A stretch of DNA of 64,000 bases from Liolophura sinensis (lineage: Eukaryota; Mollusca; Polyplacophora; Chitonida; Chitonidae), in contig NC_088301.1 in the NCBI RefSeq assembly GCF_032854445.1, positions 30,300,402 to 30,364,401 on the forward strand, in the 5' to 3' direction. The notes beneath the pieces are model-generated. The model was not told the origin of the DNA. It did not search any database and was given only the letters and a program-made list of their open reading frames with translations. The position numbers and the translations under genes are program-made. Of the stretch, positions 33,301 through 42,200 are shown in pieces. Every line of letters begins with the position of its first letter. Positions within the stretch are counted from its first letter, which is position 1.

Positions 33301-34955
33301 TACAATTTACAAGCCTATCAAAACGACATGGCTGTAGTCATTTAGGTCTGTTTCCACTCTCTACTAAAATATATTATTGACTGCCTTTTAACAGCTGTGT
33401 GAGCATTTGTGAGCATGTCCATAGAACATGTTCTGAACAGCTGCTTAACAATCAAAACCTTAAAGAAAACCCGTAAAGAAAATTCTTTATTTCTCTATTG
33501 TTTCTCTGTAAATATTGTCTGGAAATTTGGCTAAATGTAAAATCATATATTAACATGCATACTTGAAAGCCTGTTTTCCAATCCACTTTTAAGTTCAGTA
33601 TTAATCAAATTAACAGCCCTAATTGCTTAACCTTTTCACATATATTAGAGCACAACTTTCAGATTGATTTATGCACCTAGTTTATTTGATTTTGGAGACA
33701 AAACTACTTTATTCGGGTTAGTCAATTTCTGGGCTTCAAAGAAAGTATAGCTTTATCTGTCAACAATGAAATAATGCCCTCAAAATATGCTTGAATAAAC
33801 ATCAATTAAGAATTACAGTATTTATCAGTATAACCAATAGCGCAACCTGCTGCATTTTTCATAGATGTTTTAAGATAAATCTTGTTTTGTTTTAAAAGAA
33901 AGGCTGTTATGAACATAGATCGATGTCAATGAATTCAAATTCTAATAGAACTGCCCGAAGTATTAAAGTTAGTAAATCTTACACAACTACAAACAGATTT
34001 TTTTTCAGAATGTTCTACAAGAAAACACTAAACGTCTTTCCACTAGACAATTCTGTTGCAGTAAAATTAGAGCTAAAGTACTGCGATAAACTGCAGAAGT
34101 GTTATTCATAAAACGTCCAGGACTAAACCATATGGAGCTGGGGGAAAGCAGGTGCAAAATGTTTGTCTTTCAAAGAAAAATTACAACAATTTCTCCATCT
34201 TACTGTTCATGTTCACTTGCTCTATGTCCTTGCCTAAATTTTAAAAAATGAATGCAAATTAGCCAAATAAACACCATGTTCTGGTTGTTATACACCTGCC
34301 TGACCAATACTGTGCACATTGCATGTTCTGGGTCATATGGATAACTGTACTCTAAATGGACTGTGTATTTATCCCCATGGCTAAATTAAGTGTTGGTACC
34401 ATAGCTATGATATAGTGTTTTCATCTACATGATAAATCAAAGTTCAGGAAATAGACTTATTTGTGCTAATTTTGCCCTCTCACATTCTACTTTGTCGCTG
34501 TTAATTATCAGCAGAATTTGAAAAATAAAAGGAGTCGGTCAATCCAGAGTCATTGTAAACATGATATTGAATAACAATTTCATCACCACGTTGATACCTT
34601 AATGGTACATTGTATATCCTTGGTACTGATCTCAGTTCGACCACGCCCATGGTATGTGGGCTTTTATGTTGGGCTATCTATCTTTTATGTATGTCGACTA
34701 GAATGACATTAAGATCACCTGTCAAACTGACACTCTGTCAACCTTTCGCACGGCAAGCCGGTCAACCCTAGCTTCACGCCGACTTGGCTTATAAGCCGAA
34801 CACTTGTTCACCCAGACAATTCATTTGAGCCTAAAAGACCCCGTGGAACCTATGATTCTTTCAGCCAATATCCGCAGAGCGAAGAAAGTCAGATGAAAGC
34901 CAGTAATACTTACGCTGAAGCACTCCAATGGATCTCCCGCTGTATGACCCGCCAT
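27203..34955 (-). CDS. TAX1BP3: TAX1BP3 / TIP-1 PDZ protein, complete (join 34955-34914, 29549-29397, 28144-28067, 27388-27203)
   Basis: Four exons, all joined in phase 0, encode 152 residues. The protein is essentially one class I PDZ domain (about residues 15-121). The carboxylate-binding loop is CGFRIGGGIDQD (residues 43-54). GIYVTYIHENGPAALCGLQV starts at 66, and VNGHDMTVVTH (92-102) supplies the helix-B His102 that selects class I ligands. Known role in mammals: TIP-1 is a single-PDZ protein that binds C-terminal S/T-X-hydrophobic tails (such as beta-catenin and Kir2.3) and, having no other domain, competes with scaffolds. It differs from the 124-residue human protein in a longer insert before the binding loop (EPQRDEQGQPILGPDGKP) and a C-terminal tail rich in Gln and Tyr (131-152). 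Exon 1 has a 4.4-kb...5.4-kb class intron after it. NDC1 lies head to head upstream. Confidence 0.95.
27389..28066. other. TAX1BP3 intron 3
   Basis: 677-bp intron with a degenerate SINE at 27836-27945. Short + strand frames (27636-27872 and others) are not recognised. Confidence 0.8.
27836..27945 (-). mobile_element. Degenerate SINE fragment
   Basis: CATATTTCATTTATACGATG, CCAGTATAATGGTGGAAGGG and CCCAGGAGAAACCCGCGAC match the complement of the SINE body with many changes. Confidence 0.7.
28067..28144 (-). CDS. TAX1BP3: TAX1BP3 exon 3
   Basis: 78 nt between TTTCAG and CAG|GTAATC on the - strand. It encodes GIYVTYIHENGPAALCGLQV HDKLLQ, matching the human segment GIYVTRVSEGGPAEIAGLQI. Confidence 0.96.
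28168..28714. mobile_element. TIR element of about 547 bp in TAX1BP3 intron 2
   Basis: The left end GTGGGCATAGAAAAAGGCC, GTACTTTGATGC (28168-28198) is the near reverse complement of the right end AGTGTCAAAGTATGGCCCAT, TTTTTTATGCCCAC (to 28714). The interior has no long open frame. It starts 24 bp upstream, in transcript terms, of exon 3. It fits a MITE-type non-autonomous DNA transposon. The target-site duplication is unclear. Confidence 0.8.
28715..29396. other. TAX1BP3 intron 2, remainder
   Basis: Unique-looking AT-rich intron between the TIR element and exon 2. Confidence 0.7.
29397..29549 (-). CDS. TAX1BP3: TAX1BP3 exon 2
   Basis: 153 nt between TGTTTCAG and ACAAG|GTAAGA on the - strand, residues 15-65. 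It encodes IPIVLHKEPQRDEQGQPILG through VCGFRIGGGIDQDN, the N-terminal half of the PDZ with its binding loop. Confidence 0.97.
29605..29725 (+). mobile_element. tRNA-derived SINE, 5'-truncated
   Basis: TGTGGGTTTCCCCTGAGCTC, CCCACTGTAATGCTGGCTGT, AAGTGAAATATCCTTGAGTA and CACCAATCAAATAAAG. Antisense to TAX1BP3, inside intron 1. Confidence 0.92.
29726..30824. other. TAX1BP3 intron 1, part 1
   Basis: AT-rich intron. The frame at 29733-30089 (+, 118 codons) is antisense to the gene and has no recognisable domain. Confidence 0.7.
30825..31025. repeat. Duplicated intronic segment, copy 1
   Basis: Shares GACACCTGCTCTGCTCTTTT, CTGTAGCAGG, TTTTTCTCACAT, TAATGAA and CACTAATATCTG in order with 32165-32350, in the same orientation about 1.34 kb away. 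Confidence 0.75.
31026..32164. other. TAX1BP3 intron 1, part 2
   Basis: AT-rich. A short palindrome ACATGTATATACATGT occurs near 31696. No gene seen. Confidence 0.7.
32165..32350. repeat. Duplicated intronic segment, copy 2
   Basis: Second copy of the segment at 30825-31025 (GGACACCTGCTCTGCTCTTT, TTTTTTTCTCACATGGT, CAGCACTACTAATATCTGCC). Confidence 0.75.
32351..32945. other. TAX1BP3 intron 1, part 3
   Basis: AT-rich, nothing recognised. Confidence 0.7.
32946..33105 (-). mobile_element. tRNA-derived SINE, - orientation (sense to TAX1BP3)
   Basis: A TTTA tail complement, then TTGATTGGTGTTTTACACTG, GCATTATGGTGGGAGGAAAG and AAACCCACGACCATCCGCAG. A-rich insertion at about 33050. Confidence 0.92.
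33106..33617. other. TAX1BP3 intron 1, part 4
   Basis: Nothing recognised. Confidence 0.7.
33618..33820 (+). mobile_element. MITE-like element family A, copy 2
   Basis: Left arm CTTAACCTTTTCACATATAT and right arm ATTAAGAATTACAGTA. The core GTCAATTTCTGGGCTTCAAA, GAAAGTATAGCTTTATCTG and AATAATGCCCTCAAAATATG matches copies 1 and 3. Confidence 0.75.
33821..34913. other. TAX1BP3 intron 1, promoter-proximal part
   Basis: Nothing recognised. The - strand donor at its right end is CAGC|GTAAGT. Confidence 0.7.
34914..34955 (-). CDS. TAX1BP3: TAX1BP3 exon 1 (start codon)
   Basis: ATG at 34955-34953 on the - strand reads MAGHTAGDPLECFS, then a perfect GTAAGT donor. The joined product continues FS|IPIVLHKE, in register with exon 2. 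The start was chosen as the first ATG upstream in phase with a consensus donor. Its N-terminus is poorly conserved in the family. Confidence 0.85.
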
Positions 34956-35013
34956 CTTTGATGCCTATAGTCAGTGCCGAATGTTCGACAACATTAGAAA
35001 CGTTGGCTTAAAC

Positions 35014-35068
35014 CACGTGACTTTTCACCTTGTCGATTGGCCAATAAGACATCTTAATCTTTCCCGCC
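35014..35068. promoter_or_regulatory. E-box, CCAAT palindrome and E2F-like site upstream of TAX1BP3
   Basis: CACGTGAC lies at 35014-35021, the palindrome ATTGGCCAAT (an inverted CCAAT pair) at 35036-35045, and TTTCCCGCC at 35060-35068. All are within 60-115 bp of the TAX1BP3 start codon. The motifs are visible; binding is inference. Confidence 0.5.
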
Positions 35069-35575
35069 GTTTTAAGCTGCTGCATTTCTCATGAAGAAAT
35101 CGTTTGGAACCGTTTAGGATATTCTGAATGGCCACAACCGTATACTGTATTCTAAATGGGCGTTAAAACTTGTGCACCGCAATATTCAAGATTCTATTAT
35201 GTCCAAGTTAATTAGAACCATCCGTTCGCAACTTTCAATTATATAGTGTCTCCGTTTACACGTATATCACACGGCAAAGAAAGTTTATTTTTTTCTTGCA
35301 AAGTATAGAATACAATGTTAGTTACGTAACAATGCTGTGCATCAAATTTCATCAACATATATTCCGCACTACGTTCTACCTCCATGTTCTTCGTACTGAC
35401 TGGAATACAATATACGGTACCGAGAATGAGTTTATCGCACGTGGTGTCCTAGTCTTATAAATATATTATTCTGTTTTATAGTTTTGTACCATGTCAGAAA
35501 TCACAACATGGAGGTACATGTATATATATACCTCCATGATCAGTCTTATGTAGTAGGCCTACTAATCGTATCCCT

Positions 35576-35806
35576 GGGGCCTCCGTGGTTCTGTTGGTTA
35601 GCGCACTAACGCAGCATAATGACCCAGGAGCCTCTCACCAATGTGGTCGCTGTGAGCTCAAGTCCAGCTCATGCTGACCTCCTCTCTGGCTGTGGGTTTC
35701 CAGAGGGCTCTGCCCGGTTTCCTCCCACCATAATGCTGGCCGCCGTCGTATAAGTGAAATATTCTTGAGTACGGCGTAAAACACCAATCAAATTAATAAA
35801 TAAATA
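35576..35806 (+). mobile_element. tRNA-derived SINE with head, + orientation
   Basis: Begins GGGGCCTCCGTGGTTCTGTT with box A-like sequence and continues TGAGCTCAAGTCCAGCTC (box B-like). It lacks a stretch around the GTACGTGGGAAGG block, then has a complete 3' body and an AATAAATAAATA tail. Inserted between the two divergent genes. Confidence 0.93.
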
Positions 35807-36076
35807 ATTTTTTATCCCAGGTACTGATTAAATTTAATAATTCAGTAATAATACTTTAATGTTTTAACTGAAGTAGCAGCCAAATGTTTAATCTAATATG
35901 TAGATGTAGTCCGATCTGATTGTTAACAGGAACTTTACGCTAACACTGAGAATTTTGCTTCAGTAAATAACCGCCCTGCGCAGAGTATGGGTGTCATACT
36001 CGCCTCTCCGCGCAGATTCATTTTTACTGATTAAAGCGCAATGTCTCTGAATGCCACTGTTATAGAGATCTACTTC

Positions 36077-36084
36077 GCGGGAAA
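36077..36084. promoter_or_regulatory. E2F-like GCGGGAAA upstream of NDC1
   Basis: GCGGGAAA, the complement of TTTCCCGC, sits about 125 bp before the NDC1 start codon. It mirrors the TTTCCCGCC on the TAX1BP3 side. Confidence 0.45.
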
Positions 36085-36207
36085 CACATGGAACAGATGA
36101 AACTGACACAGCGTTAGTAGAAAGGACTGTTAACTAGGTGTATAGGTTTTATGTAGATGGTTGAATTTGCGTGAAAGGCACACACCAAGCTGTCGAAGCT
36201 TCCAGCA

Positions 36208-36240
36208 ATGGAGAGCCTGGAGACATGGTTTCGGAGAGAG
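36208..36240 (+). CDS. NDC1: NDC1 exon 1 (start codon)
   Basis: ATG GAG AGC... reads MESLETWFRRE, then donor GTACTG. Joined to exon 2 it gives FRREVYHWRIGASVVW, which aligns with the first membrane span of human NDC1. An in-frame ATG with a matching phase supports this start. Confidence 0.85.
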
Positions 36241-39200
36241 GTACTGCAGATAGTTTAATGTGATAACATTTAAACAACAACAACAGTGCCTACACTGAGT
36301 CACTGAACATTATAATGTTACAGGCCACGCCTTTCCTTGTCGTTGCAAACGTATATATCTGATTCTAGTGGCACAGACTTGAGATTTGTAATTTGAAACT
36401 AGTTCGAATGTGTCATAAGAAAAATATTTTTCTCCCAATTTCTTTAAATAAAAGCGACACCCATACAACTGTGTGTCACTGTTATGAGTAGTCCATTTAG
36501 ATGGACTCAAGTTTGCTGTTTTGAAATTCTGACATTCATCGTAACTCTGAGTCCATCAACGCCTCCAAAAAAACATGGCACGAATTTCAAACTCCCATCT
36601 TCTTTGCACTTATGGCAATCTAACTCACCTCCTCTGCTCATTTATATGTAATTTTATGGCAGAATCTCTAATACTGTCCTCTTAATTTGCTATCCTCACC
36701 TATGAAACTAATTAACTCGCTGCATGGTGGTCACTTTGGCTTTATCAGGTGCCTCACTGTTGGCATCCATTTTGAAGTGTCACCTGAGCTACTTCTGGGT
36801 TTGAAATGCAACTGGGTTTTGGTATTGAAATCCTCTAGAAAACTATTATATTTCAATTGCCATCTGCAAGAACAGCTTCAACCTTCTTAATTCAATCCAA
36901 AAAGGCATAAAAAAAAAAAGAACTTTTTTTAGTGCAGGTAAATTTGGGTGCCGTGAGCGTGGACCTCATTGAGATCTGTTCCAGCGAGCTGGAATGTGCG
37001 GTGATTTGTTTGAGAGGAATTGATTGACTCAATGTTAAGATGAATGTCAGAAATTTGAAAAAGTACACTGAGTCCATTTAGATGGACTATGGTATGACTA
37101 GACTGTAGGGGATTTGTTAAACTGAGGTTTTTGTCATGTGGTAGAGTGACACAAGTTCTTTGATATGCTTTTCACTATGAACATTTGAGAAGGGGTGAGT
37201 GACTAACAAAGGCATCAACCCTTGTCCTAGTCACTCTTGATGAACTAGGACAAAGGTTTGATCCAGAGGGCTTCTGTGGCTTATTGGTTAACATGCTAAT
37301 CCAGAACAGTGACCCAAGAGCTTCTCACCAATGGGATGGCTAGGAACTCATGCTGACTTCCTCTATGGTCGTACATGGGAAGATCTACCAGCATTCTAAG
37401 GTTGCGTGTTGCTTTCCCCCTGGCTCTGACAAATTTCCTCTCGCCATAATCCTGGTGGCTGTCATGTAAGTTGAATAAATTATGGCATAAAACACCCGTC
37501 AAATAAATAAAATTTTGACAATCCATCCCTACCTCTTAGCTTAATTGCTGTGCATTGAATTCAGTTGAACTGATCTCAACAATGTCTGCATTTGTGGTAA
37601 CCAAACTTTCCTGCATTATAAATGTTATTCTGTCCTTGAATTATGATAAAGGACAGCAATGAAAATACCGTAGTCCCCAGGCCATGTTTATAATGCCAGA
37701 GCTCAGCTGCATTTCAAAAACCATATGATTTGCATACATAATACATAATAAACACCCGTCACTTCTAAAGCATGAACCAACATGCAACAGCACTGTGGCT
37801 ATTGATAAAGCGAGACTGACTCGTTTCATGACAACAGATCATCCGGGTGTGAAATCTTACATATCGCATATCCTCATGAAATGTATATACTTGACATATA
37901 CTCCGATCAGATGAATCTACGTGGAAATTGTTTTCGTCTAAACCGATGATAGTATACAGAAAAGGAAGGAATCTGGGAGAAATAATCTTCCGAGTTTAGA
38001 TATGATCTCAAAGCACATATACTATTTATTTACTTATTTGATTGGTGTTTCACACCGTAGTAAAGAATATTGCACAAAGCACATATAATATAAACAGTAC
38101 TTTGAAGCGCTGATCATCCAGTTCCATACTCACAGTTATAATGCTATGAATTTACTCTAAATCAAATCAGGTATAAGAATATATACCATGCAGGACTCGG
38201 ATGTTTCAATATATTTATTTATTTATTTGATTGGTGTTTTACGCCGTACTCAAGAATATTTCACTTATACGATGGCGGCCAGCATTATGGTGGGAGGAAA
38301 CAGGGCAGAGCCCGGGGGAAACCCACGACCATCCGCAGGTTGCTGGCAGACCTTCCCACTTACGGCCGGAGAGGAAGCCAGCATGAGCTGGACTTGAACT
38401 CACAGCGACCACATTGGTGAGAGGCTTCTGGGTCATTATGCTGCGCTAGCGCGCTAACCGACTGAGCCACGGAGGCCCCTGTTTCAATATATGAATGGCC
38501 TTGTATTAAAACATACTCATGAGGTAGACCCCTGATTAGAGATAGACCGTGGTTATTTTAATCCTATATACTTCCTAAAACTTATCCAAAACAACTGATC
38601 TGTCAGCAGTCACTGACTTCATTAAACTGATGATCATTTACAGGCAATTGTCAGGTCAAATACGTAATAATCATGAAAGTGGGTATGTATATGGACAATC
38701 ATATTTTATTTGATTCAGCCACCTACGAGTGGCCACTTATGAGTTTGATTAATATTTTATCAGAAAAAATTAAGCATTCACGTAAAAAGTATGATTCTAG
38801 GGCCTTAATGTGCTCCTGAAAGTACATCATATGGAGCTTCAGGTGAAATACAAATAATAAATCATCACATAGATTTAGTGAAGTTCAATTTAAGAACAAT
38901 GTTAAAGTGACATGGTCTCCCAAATATTGGGTATTTTTGCATTATTTCAGAATGACAAAAAGTATCAGGTATTTTTTCTCATGAAGTGAAAGAAGCTTTT
39001 CATTAATCCTACCCCCAGCATTGTACATTAAGTGAATGTTTAAAAATAACGGAAAAACTGAAAATTCTGCCAGAATATGTAAATGAGGCGCTGTCAATTC
39101 AGTGGAAATGGAGCATGCGCACAGCGCTTGGTAGACTTCATATGTAAACATAGCTGATACAAGAAGGACTTACTGCTCGCTCATGACAGGATCAACCAAA

Positions 39201-42200
39201 ACGAGACGTAAAAAAGAGGTTGACAGGCTGAAAATCAAGACTGATTGTTCTAGTTGTAATTGGTGGTCAGTTTGAAGGATGGAGTGCATTGAAGAAAGGA
39301 AAGTTGAAGGAAATCATGATGTTTAACCTTTATGTAAAGAGTAAAAACTTACATTGATCATGTTTGCAGGTATATCACTGGAGGATAGGAGCCAGTGTGG
39401 TGTGGACTGTACTGAGTGTGCCTGCATTTTTTACGGTGTACTTGCTGATGGCCTGTTTTGTACCTCTTCACCCAATCCAGTGGATATCAGGTATTTTTTG
39501 CGAAGACTGCTGTAGGTTTTGATCTTCACTTTATACAATCAACATTATTCTAGCTCAGATTAGGAAAAGGTAATGTCATACAATTAATAAACGATGATGT
39601 GATAGTGTTTGCCTTTCCATCGCTAGAACAGACAAGGTATGGGAGCCTTAAATCTGGCCTTGGACATGGAATTTGTCAATTCCCTCACTTTGTCTATTTG
39701 TGGGATCTTGGTGACATCTCATCTTACATCACTGCCACTAATAGACAAGCTTGGTCTTTGGAGCCTGAGCGACCCGAGCCTTAGCCTCACCACTAATATA
39801 ATGTGAACTATAATCAGCATTTGTCAGGAAAACTTGTTTCAAGTGTTAGAATCATGTACATACTTCAGATAAAGAGGATACATTTGTGTCAAGTATTACC
39901 AGAAATAAAGTTTGAAACAGAGCATTTGTGTTGTCTGACGTCACTTGTTTGCTCATCACTGTGGCCTCGACATTGTTCAAGATTTCTGTACAAAATCTGC
40001 TAGTGGTGGCAGTCATGTAAAGTGAATATAGAGAGTGGCACGTGCACTGTAAGGAGCATGGTTGACAATAAGCAATCAACATTGCTCGTGTCACAGTTTG
40101 AACATGCAAGAGACTGGTGATTGGTGTAGATTTTTTGGTCAATCAGCACTTTGCATTCTGTAGATTCAATCCATTCACATGTTTATTTATTTGGTTCTTT
40201 TTTTACGACGTTCTCAAGAATATTTCTCTCATACGATGGTGGCTAGCACTATGGTGGCAGGAAACTGGGAGTATACACATATTATGATTATCAAAAGCTG
40301 ATGTGGGGGGAGGGGGGGTGATACTAATAATCTTTGATTTGTTGACGTTCTAGATGTAATGTCATGTTTTAATTCAAATTTTCAGACGTCGTTTTTAATT
40401 TGACGAGTTTATCATTCTGGGGTACCATGGTGACTGTGATGATCATTTTAGGGGGTGTGTCTGTGTATAACTCCACCCACTTTACAGGTAGTATCATATT
40501 CCTCAAACTGCATCGAATCTTAAAAATGTGTTTGTTGTGGCCATGAAATGCAGTGAACATTAAATGACTTGTTTTGTCCACTATAAATTTGTATTTTACA
40601 GTATTACATCTGCTTATAAGGTCATCCTAAATAAGTCTTTGTTAAAGGTAACAGAACCCTATCAAGCCAATAGGGAAATTACCTGTTTTATTCTGGCTGA
40701 TCAAAAAGTTATGAATTTTATATTTAAAAAAAAATAACATTGTAGGAAAAAAGAAATTCCATCAAAACCTTCAGAGAAAGGCTCTTTTTTTGGGAAGGTG
40801 GGGGTGAAGGTACTACCAATGGCACATATGTACTGGAACTACCCTGAAGATGAATGTGAATTCCATTTTGTTTCATATTGGACTGACATATATGTAATAT
40901 GCAACTGATTGGAACATGTCAGTCAAGAGCTACATGTATTACGTGCCTTAGGTATGTTGACATGGATGATATTTGTGGCAAATCCTAGTCATCTGCATGG
41001 CACTATCAGAGTAGAGTTAGAATTCCATTATGAGAACAACTGATGTTAAAATTATTTCATTATGTCTTTCTCTCCCCTCACCCAGTGGTTGCAGACGTCC
41101 CCCTGACCCGCCTGGCTGCCCTGGGGAGACTGGTAAAGGTACCAAGCATTCTCCATGGAGCTGTGTTTTCACTGGCCAGTGGCATGATAGCCTGGTCTTG
41201 TACTGGACTTATAGGCGACACCTATGGCAAGCTCTCTGAGAAATGCTCAGAAGAAAGGTAAGTGATCACCAGCAGTGCTGTTCTTCGCCAATAGGGTTGT
41301 GTGCCTACCAATAGGGCTGTGTGCCTACCAATAGGGCTGTGTGCCTAGCTTCTTGCTAGCGTGTCTGCTGCCTGAAGTCTTGAGATCGCTAGACCCTTGG
41401 CCAACTAAGACGCATATTCAACTCCACCTCAGGCTTTCGCTCAGGGAGTGAGGGAGTTTGTCAGATACCTGACGAAATGTCATGAAATAGAAGTTGTGTG
41501 TGTCACGTTTTCAAGGCCACATCTAGATCCATTTTAGTTCCAGAAAACATTAGGACACCCAAACTAATCAAGTTGTATCAAAACTAACAAAAAAAATTCA
41601 ACAAAAATATGATCATCTTCCAATAAAAAATTAAGTTGTCACACAAATTTATTTCATTTACAAACTCGATAGTTTGCATTTTATAAAATTTCTTCCTGCA
41701 CAGTATTGTTCTCACCTTCAAATTTTGTCTAGATATGTCCTTTTTTTTTGGTTAAATTAAACAGTTTTGAATCAACCTAATCATGGGGATCATGGTGAAA
41801 GTACTAGAATTAGTAGTTAGCTCACTTTTGCCCTGTGCTATCCAGGTGCTATCAACACTGTGGCGTAGAGAGCAATTGGTTCAGCAGCAAATTAGAGCTC
41901 TAGAGACCTCAGTGCATTGACCGGGTAACTGATGCTCACCAGTCCTGTCGCTGTGAGTTCAAATCTAGCTCATGCTGGCTTTCTCTCTCGTAGCACATGG
42001 AAACGTCTGCCGTCAATGGTCATGGTTTTCATCCCACTGTAATGTTGGCTGCCTTAATATGAGTGAAATATTCTGTTACTACAGCGCAAAACACCCAAGA
42101 AAATAAATACATGCTTGTTTGAAAACGTACAATTAATCTAGTTGTATATTGACTTTTTTACTGGTTTGTTTTTGTTTTGTTTTTTCTTTCAGCGAGAAGA

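Larger units (their letters stand above)
34956..36207. promoter_or_regulatory. Head-to-head TAX1BP3/NDC1 promoter interval
   Basis: The 1,252 bp between the two start codons must contain both promoters and 5' UTRs unless distant upstream exons exist. The TAX1BP3-proximal part holds CACGTG, CCAAT and TTTCCCGCC motifs. The NDC1-proximal part holds GCGGGAAA. No TATA box was obvious near either start. A SINE occupies 35576-35806, separating the two motif clusters. Confidence 0.6.

Noticed and set aside
38215-38479. tRNA genes at SINE heads (also 48505 and 54679)
   Set aside because: Box A and box B-like sequences are present, but they belong to SINEs with a long non-tRNA body, an AAAT tail and target duplications. 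No clean cloverleaf was found.
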